Shown here: positions 1-6,500 of the stretch, piece after piece
Position numbering within the stretch: position 1 is the stretch's first letter
How the letters are laid out: the number at the start of each line of letters is the position of its first letter
Assembly (NCBI GenBank): GCA_030840545.1
Contig: JAVEEH010000184.1
Location: forward strand, 1-6,874
Length of the DNA stretch: 6,874 nucleotides
DNA from: Frankiaceae bacterium
Lineage (GTDB): Bacteria > Actinomycetota > Actinomycetes > JAFAQI01
Direction of reading: 5' to 3'
The notes under the pieces: model-generated
Seen by the model: the letters and a program-made list of their open reading frames with translations, nothing else
Databases searched by the model: none
What the model was told of the DNA's origin: nothing
Translations under genes and position numbers: made by a program

Positions 1-373
1 CGGAGCCGCTGTTGCAGAAGTAGACCCGATCCATGCCCGGCGACAAGGACAACAGCTTCTCGGCAACGAGGCCCGGCAGCAGCGGCAGGTCGAACTGGAG
101 CATGTCGGCAAGCCCGGCGTCGAGCACATCGTGCAAGGCCTGACGCACCACCGGGTGGTTGCGGCCGACACCGGCAACGCCGAACCCGGACAGGAAGTCG
201 AGATAGCGGTTGCCGTCCGCGTCCCAGTAGTGCGCCCCCTCAGCGCGGACGAAGACCCGGTCGAAGCCGATCGCGTGGAGCATCCGCGGCACCTGCGCAT
301 TGACGTGCTCGGCGTGCAGCCGCGCCGCATCGTCTCGTCGCTCGCTGATCAACGCCCGGATGTCGAAGCCCAC
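1..373 (-). CDS. Class III PLP-dependent aminotransferase, N-terminal part (3' end outside window)
   Basis: This is the first 124 codons of a fold-type I, class III (ornithine/acetylornithine/GABA-type) aminotransferase, read leftward and cut by the window edge. Such enzymes move an amino group between an amine or amino acid and a keto acid using pyridoxal phosphate in the cytoplasm; the substrate cannot be told from this fragment. Seen: residues 45-63 have the family pattern of an acidic residue and Gly, then Tyr-Trp-Asp-Ala-Asp-Gly-Asn and Tyr-Leu-Asp-Phe-Leu-Ser-Gly. Gly68-Arg71 is followed by Asn-His-Pro (72-74). The fragment ends in VYFCNSGS (117-124), the start of the segment that holds the PLP phosphate. 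The catalytic lysine lies outside the window. The GTG start at 373 was chosen because an AGGAGG lies 6 nt upstream and the protein begins just before the conserved region. It diverges from the helicase gene. Confidence 0.88.
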   Translation of the reverse strand, partial: MGFDIRALISERRDDAARLHAEHVNAQVPRMLHAIGFDRVFVRAEGAHYWDADGNRYLDFLSGFGVAGVGRNHPVVRQALHDVLDAGLADMLQFDLPLLPGLVAEKLLSLSPGMDRVYFCNSGS

Positions 374-377
374 GTCG

Positions 378-385
378 CCCCTCCT
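378..385 (-). promoter_or_regulatory. Ribosome binding site of the aminotransferase
   Basis: On the minus strand this reads AGGAGGGG, a near-perfect anti-16S match. Six nucleotides separate the AGGAGG core from the GTG at 373. It fixes a GTG start where no in-frame ATG lies nearby. Confidence 0.8.
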
Positions 386-481
386 GTGCCAGCAGCGTAA
401 AGCAGCGGCGGCACGGCGTGACACGGGAACAATGCGTGCGACTGCTACGCTGAACCACACAGCGGCCGTTGCCGCTTCTCC

Positions 482-500
482 CGCGGGCGAGCCGCCCGCG
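482..500 (+). other. Perfect 8-bp GC hairpin in the helicase leader
   Basis: CGCGGGCG, a 3-nt AGC spacer, then CGCCCGCG form an uninterrupted stem of eight G-C pairs ending 78 nt before the helicase GTG. No T-run follows, so it is not a classic Rho-independent terminator, and the flanking genes point away from each other, leaving nothing obvious to terminate. It could be a 5' UTR structure, an attenuator or an operator-like palindrome. In such GC-rich DNA a chance stem of this size is possible. Confidence 0.55.
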
Positions 501-568
501 TGGTCACACGTAGTGAATGCTCCTCATTCGATGGGCTGGCTCTCGTACGACGTGGCCTACGAATGTCC

Positions 569-573
569 AGGAG
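569..573 (+). promoter_or_regulatory. Ribosome binding site of the DEAD-box helicase
   Basis: AGGAG lies 5 nt before a GTG at 579. It decides the start: the frame is open upstream to an ATG at 300, but that stretch has no RBS, overlaps the divergent aminotransferase and encodes nothing recognisable. Confidence 0.75.
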
Positions 574-578
574 TCACC

Positions 579-2054
579 GTGTCCCCGCATGCTCGTCAGC
601 CGGCGCCCTCGCGCGCCAACCACCGCTCCGGCGGCCGTCCCGGTGCGCGTACGCACCGCCCGTCCAACGCCGGTCGCCGTCCCGGCCCGGCCGCCGCGCC
701 CCAGCGCCCGGCCCAGTCGGCCCTCGACCTCGCCCTGACCGAGGCGCTCGCCCGACCCGCACCAGAACCGCGCACGTTTGCCCAGCTCGGCCTGCCGCAG
801 CCGCTCGTCAGTGTGTTGGCCCGCCGCGGCATGCACGAGCCCTTCGCCATCCAGTCCCGCACGCTGCCGGACGCGCTCGCCGGGCGTGACGTCCTGGGCC
901 GCGCCCAGACCGGCTCGGGCAAGACGCTCGCCTTCGGCCTGCCGCTGCTCACCCGACTGGCCGCCGAGGGCCACCACCGCGCGTCGTTGCGACCGCGCGC
1001 GCTCGTCCTCGTCCCCACCCGCGAGCTGGCCAAGCAGGTGGCCGACGCGCTCGGCCCGCTCGGTCACGCGCTGGACCTGAGAGTCGCGACCGTCTACGGC
1101 GGCGCGCCGATGGGCCGGCAGATCGACAACCTGCGCCGCGGCGTCGACCTCGTGGTCGCGACCCCGGGCCGGCTCATCGACCTGATGGAGCGCGGCGCGA
1201 TCGTGCTCGACCGGATCAGCGTGGCCGTCCTGGACGAGGCCGACCACATGGCCGACCTCGGCTTCCTGCCGGCCGTTACCCGGATCCTCGACGCGACGCC
1301 CACCGGCGGGCAGCGCATGCTGTTCTCAGCCACCCTCGACCGCGGCGTCGACAAGCTCGTAGCGCGCTATCTGTCCGACCCCGCCATCCACGCCGTCGCC
1401 ACCGCTGTCTCCTCCATCGAGTCGATGGAGCACCGCGTGTTCATGCTCCGCAGCGACGACAAGGTGGCCGTGGCCGCCGAGATCGCCCTGCGGCCCGCGC
1501 GCACCTTGTTCTTTGTCCGCACCAAGCACGGTGCCGACCGGCTCGCCAAGCAGCTGTCCCGCCATGGCGTGGACGCCGTAGCGATTCACGGCAACCTCAA
1601 CCAGAACCAGCGCCAGCGGGCCCTCGACGGCTTCGCAGCGGGTCACACCCGGGTGCTGGTCGCGACCGACGTCGCCGCTCGCGGCATCCACGTCGACGAC
1701 GTCGACCTGGTGGTCCACTTCGATCCCCCGAACGACCACAAGGACTACCTGCACCGCTCAGGTCGCACCGCGCGGGCCGGCGCGAACGGCACCGTCGTGT
1801 CGTTCGTCGAGCCGCAGCAGGCGCGCGACGTGGCGCGCATGCACGACCTGGCGGCGGTGCAGCCGGACACCGCGCGCGTGCACGTCGGCCATCCCGCCGT
1901 GCGAGCCGTTGCGGAGTCCGGTGAGCCCATCGTCGTGACCGCGTTGCCGCAGCCACCCGTTGCGCGAGCGAGCCGGACGGGGCAGCCGCGCCGGCACCCG
2001 CAGCCAGGTGGCCGTCCGCGCCAGCAGCGTCCGCACCGCGCCCGCGCCTCCTGA
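579..2054 (+). CDS. DEAD-box ATP-dependent RNA helicase
   Basis: A 491-residue superfamily 2 RNA helicase that uses ATP to unwind short RNA duplexes or remodel RNA-protein complexes, typically in ribosome assembly, mRNA decay or cold adaptation. All core motifs are seen in order: Phe67 and Gln92 of the Q motif, AQTGSGKT (109-116, Walker A), PTREL (146-150), Gly-Gly (174-175), TPGR (195-198), DEAD (219-222, Walker B), SAT (250-252), FFVRTK (311-316), ATDVAARGIH (362-371) and HRSGRTARAG (392-401). Motif V ends in His where Asp is usual. Both ends are low-complexity: residues 1-45 and about 456-491 are rich in Arg, Pro, Gly and Gln, like the basic RNA-binding tails of other bacterial DEAD-box proteins. 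A RhlE-like member is the nearest description, but subfamily is uncertain. It is first of three co-directional genes; the next starts 28 nt after its stop. Confidence 0.95.
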   Translation: MSPHARQPAPSRANHRSGGRPGARTHRPSNAGRRPGPAAAPQRPAQSALDLALTEALARPAPEPRTFAQLGLPQPLVSVLARRGMHEPFAIQSRTLPDALAGRDVLGRAQTGSGKTLAFGLPLLTRLAAEGHHRASLRPRALVLVPTRELAKQVADALGPLGHALDLRVATVYGGAPMGRQIDNLRRGVDLVVATPGRLIDLMERGAIVLDRISVAVLDEADHMADLGFLPAVTRILDATPTGGQRMLFSATLDRGVDKLVARYLSDPAIHAVATAVSSIESMEHRVFMLRSDDKVAVAAEIALRPARTLFFVRTKHGADRLAKQLSRHGVDAVAIHGNLNQNQRQRALDGFAAGHTRVLVATDVAARGIHVDDVDLVVHFDPPNDHKDYLHRSGRTARAGANGTVVSFVEPQQARDVARMHDLAAVQPDTARVHVGHPAVRAVAESGEPIVVTALPQPPVARASRTGQPRRHPQPGGRPRQQRPHRARAS

Positions 2055-2082
2055 CCCGAACGGCGTGCGAGATGCTGCGCCG

Positions 2083-3120
2083 GTGAGCGAGCAGAGCACC
2101 GGGCGCGGCGAGTGGACAGTGCCGGGCGTCTTCGACGTCAGCCCTGGTGTGCATCGGATCCCGTTGCCGCTGCCCAATGACGGGCTGCGCGCGGTCAACG
2201 TCTATGTGCTGACCGGCGGGGACGGCCCGGTGCTCATCGACTCGGGTTGGGCGATCCAGGCGGCCCGCGAGGTGCTCACGAGCGGGCTGGCCGAGCTCGG
2301 CTGCACCATTGCCGACGTACGCCGGTTCCTGGTCACGCACGTCCATCGAGACCACTACCAGCAGGCCGTCACACTGCGCCAGGAGTTCGGCACCCGCGTG
2401 AGCCTCGGCGCCGGGGAACGTCCCTCGCTCGAGCTGCTGCGCGAGCCCGGACGCAAACCGCTGCAACAACAGGTCGAGGCACTGCGCGCGTTGGGGGCGA
2501 AGACGCTCGCCGACCTGGTCGCGAGCTTCCTGGCGGGCGACCGCGAGATCGACGAGCTGGAGTGGGCGCTGCCCGACGACTGGCTCGAGGCCGGCCAGGT
2601 CACCGCCGGCGACGGTCGTGCCCTCGACGTCGTACCGACCCCTGGCCACACCCGCGGGCACGTCGTCTTCCACGACACGGCGGCGAAGCTGCTGTTCGCC
2701 GGTGACCACGTGCTGCCCACGATCACGCCGTCGATCGGCTTCGAGCCGGTGCTGTCCCCCAATCCGGTGGGAGACTTCCTCGCGTCGCTGGCGGTCGTGC
2801 GCGGCCGGCCGGACGCGATGCTGCTGCCGGCGCACGGCCCCGTGACGCCGAGCGTGCACGCTCGCGTCGACGAGCTGGTCGCCCACCACGGCGCGCGGCT
2901 GGACGAGACCGAACGTGCCGTCGCCGCCGGTGCGACGACTGCCTACGACGTCGCCGGTCGGCTGAGGTGGACCCGGCGGCAGAAGTCACTCGCCGACCTC
3001 GACCCGTTCAACCAGATGCTGGCCGTGGCCGAGACCGGCGCCCACCTCGAGCTGCTCGTCGCCCAGGGCCGGTTGAGCGTGCTTGTCGAGGAAGGCATGC
3101 GGCGCTACGGCCCTGAGTAG
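2083..3120 (+). CDS. MBL-fold metallo-hydrolase with C-terminal winged-helix-like region
   Basis: A 345-residue cytoplasmic protein with no signal peptide or membrane segment. The metallo-beta-lactamase fold covers about residues 12-255. The metal ligands are all visible: HVHRDH (86-91, the HxHxDH motif), His189 in PTPGHTRGH, Asp208 in GDH, and His251 in PAHG, so a two-metal hydrolase is expected. The position after HxHxDH is YQQ instead of the frequent xGG. Residues about 260-340 resemble the winged-helix tail found in LACTB2-type MBL proteins, which include an endoribonuclease; other relatives act on thioesters or lactones, so the substrate is open. GTG 2083 was chosen because the protein begins shortly before the first conserved strand; GTG 2065 and 2119 are in-frame alternatives, and none has a strong RBS. 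The weak RBS and 28-nt gap after the helicase suggest translation within a shared transcript. Confidence 0.88.
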   Translation: MSEQSTGRGEWTVPGVFDVSPGVHRIPLPLPNDGLRAVNVYVLTGGDGPVLIDSGWAIQAAREVLTSGLAELGCTIADVRRFLVTHVHRDHYQQAVTLRQEFGTRVSLGAGERPSLELLREPGRKPLQQQVEALRALGAKTLADLVASFLAGDREIDELEWALPDDWLEAGQVTAGDGRALDVVPTPGHTRGHVVFHDTAAKLLFAGDHVLPTITPSIGFEPVLSPNPVGDFLASLAVVRGRPDAMLLPAHGPVTPSVHARVDELVAHHGARLDETERAVAAGATTAYDVAGRLRWTRRQKSLADLDPFNQMLAVAETGAHLELLVAQGRLSVLVEEGMRRYGPE

Positions 3121-3136
3121 GGTCGGGGTCTAGGCC

Positions 3137-3143
3137 AAGGAGG
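3137..3143 (+). promoter_or_regulatory. Ribosome binding site of the GYD-domain gene
   Basis: AAGGAGG lies 5 nt before ATG 3149. This is the strongest RBS of the plus-strand genes and suggests the small protein is translated more efficiently than the upstream MBL gene, which has none that is clear. Confidence 0.8.
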
Positions 3144-3148
3144 CCGCC

Positions 3149-3517
3149 ATGGCGCACTACCTCATCGAGGTCGGCTACACCCCGCAGTCCTGGACCGCGC
3201 AGGTCGACTCGCAACCGAACGTCGTCGACCGCATCACGCCGGCACTCAAGTCCTGCGGCGCCAAGCTGGAATCGTGCTACTACGCGTTCGGCGACGCCGA
3301 CCTCGTGGCCATCATCGACTTCAAGCGGCCGGAGGATGCCGCCGCGTTCGGGATCGCTGTCGCCGCGAGCGGCGCGCTTCGCAGCTATCGCACGGTCCCG
3401 CTGCTGACAGTGGACCAGGGCATCGAGTCGATGCGCACAGCGGCTGAGATCCGCAAGGTCTACACGCCGCCGGCGACCGTGTCCCTGCTCGACGACAAGT
3501 CCGCCACGAAGGCCTAG
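3149..3517 (+). CDS. GYD-domain protein of unknown function
   Basis: A 122-residue soluble protein matching the GYD-domain family, small alpha/beta proteins whose biochemical role is not known. Seen: an N-terminal strand with VGYTPQSW (8-15), a helix with ITPALKSCGAKLES (29-42), then the family's core segment YYAFGDADLVAIIDF (44-58) followed by a Pro-Glu-Asp turn and an Ala-rich helix. The motif that names the family usually has Tyr before the Asp; here it reads Gly-Asp-Ala-Asp (48-51). Two cysteines (36 and 43) lie near each other; no metal site is evident. The last 20 or so residues look disordered. It follows the MBL gene by 28 nt, has its own strong RBS, and is the last gene of the co-directional cluster. 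The family assignment is by recalled pattern, and the function is not inferred. Confidence 0.82.
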   Translation: MAHYLIEVGYTPQSWTAQVDSQPNVVDRITPALKSCGAKLESCYYAFGDADLVAIIDFKRPEDAAAFGIAVAASGALRSYRTVPLLTVDQGIESMRTAAEIRKVYTPPATVSLLDDKSATKA

Positions 3518-3547
3518 CGCGACGCGACCGGGACCGGGCGGCTAGGC
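3512..3547. terminator. Possible bidirectional terminator: inverted repeat holding both stop codons
   Basis: GCCTAGC (3512-3518) and GCTAGGC (3541-3547) are perfect 7-bp inverted repeats around a 22-nt GC-rich centre. Each arm contains the TAG stop of one of the two convergent genes. There is no T-run on either strand, so intrinsic termination is doubtful. A GC-rich hairpin without a U tract can slow or end transcription in actinobacteria, but that is inference. The symmetry may simply arise from two TAG stops in GC-rich surroundings. Confidence 0.35.
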
Positions 3548-6500
3548 GGAGACGGGAGTCGAGGCCAGCCGCCGGGCCCGATCGGCCCAGGCCGAAGCGG
3601 CGAGCTGGTCGAAGTCTGCCGCGGCTGCCGCCTCCAGAGCGGCCGCTCCCTCGCGACCGGACCGCGCCAGCCACTCCGCGTGGTCGAGCCTGGTCCGGGC
3701 CAACCAGTAGCGGAAGCCCAGCGCCGTGAGGCGTTCCTCTGCCTCGCGAAAATGCCGCTCGGCGTCATCGTCGGCCCCGTCGATCACCGCCAACCGGGCC
3801 CCGAAACGCGAGGTCATGGCCCGAAGGAAGGGCGGGACGAACCCAAGCGGCAGCTCGGCGATTCGCGCAAGCAGGTCGCGCGCCGCGCCGTCATCACCGA
3901 GCTGCAGCGCGGCCTCCATCGCCTCGACCCAGGCGATCCGCAGCGACTCGTGGCGCACCGCGATCTGCTTGTGCATCCAGTCGACGACACCCATGCCGTG
4001 CCGCAGCGCATCAGCGTGCCGGCCCTCGACGTTGGCGAGGAGCGCGTCCATGCCAGCGATGGAGCAGACATCGTCGACGGAGTTGCTGCTTCGCAACGGC
4101 TCCAGCTGCTCGACCGCGGCCCGGGCCGCATCGGCGTCGCCGCGCCACGCGGCCAACATCACCAGCCGAGCGTGCAGGTACTCCGCCTGCGGCCGGTCGT
4201 CTCCCGCTGACTCGAACAGCTCCGCGATGAGGCGCTCGACCCGGTCCCACTCACCGAGGTAGAGCTGCGCATAGAGCAGGTTGCTCGCGGCGACCGTCAC
4301 CGTGTAACGGTCGCCCCGCCGCTGTGCCGCGGCGACCCCAGCCTCACCGAGCTCGACCGCCTGCGGCAGGTCGGATGTCATGGCGAGGTCGGAGCAGGTG
4401 ATGAGCGCGTTGAGCTCCTGCTCGAACAAGCTGTTCCGACGCGAGATCTCGATGGCGGCCTCGCAGAAGATGAGCGCCTCCTCGAACCGGTCCGAGAAGA
4501 TGAGCGCGTTGGCGCTGGTCGTCAGCGCCTGGCAGAGCGGCTGGGAGAGCCCGAGGGCCTGCGCGACGATCAACGCCCGGGTGGTGTAGGGCTCGGCCTC
4601 GGCAACGCGGCCGCCCTGCGTGAGGAAGTTCGCCAGCCACGCCGCAGAGTTGGCCAGCTCGGGCGTCGGGTCACCGTCCTCGAGCTCCGGCATGACTTCC
4701 TGGAGCGTCTCGATCGCCTCGACCTGCCGCCCCAGCCGGGCATGACCCCGAGCCTCGCCGATCGCCAGCCGCGCCCAGTCCCGACGGCGGCCCGCGGCGG
4801 CGAGATCGGCTCGCAGCGCGGCGTAGAGGTCGTAGGTCTCCTGGTGGCGGCCGCACTGCAGCGCCATGTCGGCAGCCTGCTCGCGCAAGACCAGCTTCTC
4901 GTCGAGCTCGTCCGCGAGGTCCGCGGCGGACAGATAGATCCGCAGTGCGGTCTCCGGCGCACCCAGGCCCATGGCGCGGCGCCCCGCCCGCCGGTAGGTG
5001 TTCAGTGCCTCGCGCCGGATCTCATCGGCGTCGGGATCGGTCTCGGCCGCGAGAAGCGCATCCCGGTAGTGCGCAGCGACAACTTCGGCGATGTCCTCGC
5101 CGTCGTTGTCGAACGTGGCGCGCAGGTGCGCAGCAACAGCGAGGTGCCGTGCCTTGCGCTCGCGCTTGGAGAGCATGTCGTAGGCGACCGTGCGCAGCAG
5201 GCTCTGCGCGAAGAAGTACTGCCCGCGGTCCGGCGACAGCCGGTCGCGGCGCACGCTCAGGAACTCCTTGCGGAGCAGGTCGGCCAGCAGACCCTGGAGC
5301 AGGTCGTCCTCGAGCTGCGACACGGCGGCGACCGCGGTCATGGGGAAGCTGCCGCCGAGCACGGACAGGTCCTTCAGCAGGGCGCGCGTCTCGGGCGGAA
5401 GGCCGTCGATGCGCGCGGCGATGAGCGAGGCGAGCGACGTCGGGACGTCGAGGTCACCCACGTCGCCGACGACGCGGTAGACGCCGTCACGAGGTACGAC
5501 GACGTCGCGGTCGATCAGGCTGCGCACGGTCTCGACGGCATAGAGCGGGATGCCTTCGGAGCGCTCGATGATGCGGTCGCGTAACGCCGGCGGCAGATCG
5601 GCGACGAGGTCGTCGAGCACCTGCGCCATGTGCGCCGGGCCGAGCGGTTCCAGGTAGAGCGACGTGGCGTTGCGCCGCCCGGCCGGCCAACCGGCCCGGG
5701 CATCGAGCAGCTCTGGGCGGCTGAAGGCGAGGACGAAGATCGGCGAGTCGGCCGCCCAGTCGAGCAGGTAGTCGATGAAGTCCAGCAAGCCGGCATCGGC
5801 CCACTGCAGGTCCTCGAAGGCGAGCACGACGGGCAGCTGTTCGGAGAGCCGCTCGAAGAGCAGCCGCCAACCGGCGAACAGCTCCTCGCGACCGAGCTCG
5901 GAGCCACCCAGCCCGAGCAGTGCACCCAAGCGAGGCACCAGGAACTCGCGCTCGACGGGGTCGGCGATCATCTCGGCGAGACCCTCGGCCAGACGCGTCG
6001 ACGCCACCTCGGCCGAGTCTTCCTCGGCGACGTTGAAACGCTGTCGCACCATCTGGGCCAGGGCCCAGTAGGCAACCCCGTCGCCGTAGGAGAGGCACCG
6101 GCCGGTGTGGTAGTTGACCACGTCGGCGAGTCCGTCGACGTACTTGTCGAACTCCCACAACAGGCGTGACTTGCCGACGCCGGCGACCCCGACGACAGCG
6201 ACGAGCCGGGCCGACTGCCGGTCGATGCACTGGTGGAAGAGCTCCTTGATCAGCCGGAGGTCGGCGTCGCGGCCGACCACCCGGGCCTCGAGTCCGTCGA
6301 CACGCTGGGAGCCACCGACAGCGGCAATGACGCGCTCGGCCCGCCACAGATGCAGCGGCTCCGCCTTGCCCTTGACCTGGTGCTCGCCCGCGTCGACGTA
6401 GCCGATCGCGGCGGACGTTGCCCGGCGGGTGTTCTCGTCGACGAGGACGTTGCCGGCCGCGGCGACGGACTGCACCCGCGATGCGGTGTTGACGCTGTCC

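Larger units (their letters stand above)
374..578. promoter_or_regulatory. Divergent intergenic region: promoters and helicase leader
   Basis: These 205 nt separate the leftward aminotransferase from the rightward helicase and must hold the start signals of both, unless the helicase is transcribed from inside its neighbour. No clear -35/-10 pair stands out. On the plus strand TGCTACGCT (443-451) looks like an extended -10 element but lacks a good -35, so I do not call it. The region holds a GC hairpin (482-500), a 5-bp inverted repeat TCGTA/TACGA (543-562), and a CTCCT (520-524) able to pair with the helicase RBS. Open frames cross this region, but they lack ribosome binding sites and family similarity. 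Confidence 0.6.

Noticed and set aside
443..451. TGCTACGCT as an extended -10 promoter of the helicase
   Set aside because: No acceptable -35 hexamer lies 16-18 nt upstream, and such a motif is expected by chance in a region of this size.
300..578. Upstream extension of the helicase reading frame to an ATG at 300
   Set aside because: It overlaps the divergent aminotransferase and its RBS and has no RBS of its own. It encodes no helicase-like sequence, and a good AGGAG-GTG start exists at 579.
517..738. Short leader ORF starting at ATG 517 and overlapping the helicase start
   Set aside because: It has no RBS, does not stop before the helicase and runs 160 nt into it in another frame. It shows no run of regulatory codons typical of an attenuator peptide.
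504..1247. Minus-strand open frame of 247 codons opposite the helicase
   Set aside because: It has no RBS and no recognisable domain. It is the antisense shadow of the conserved helicase motifs I to DEAD.
1960..2082. Upstream extension of the MBL reading frame to a start inside the helicase gene
   Set aside because: These 41 codons lie in the shadow of the helicase's basic tail and give Arg/Ala-rich sequence with no similarity to MBL proteins.
1597..2889. Long open frame on the minus strand (430 codons) opposite the helicase and MBL genes
   Set aside because: It runs antisense across two genes with complete motif sets. Its protein is Arg/Gly/Ala-rich without domains, a common by-product of high-GC codon bias.
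4742..5584. Plus-strand open frame of 280 codons opposite the cyclase/NTPase gene
   Set aside because: It is antisense to the NTPase-TPR part of the cyclase protein; its composition is that of a GC-bias shadow and it has no supporting RBS.
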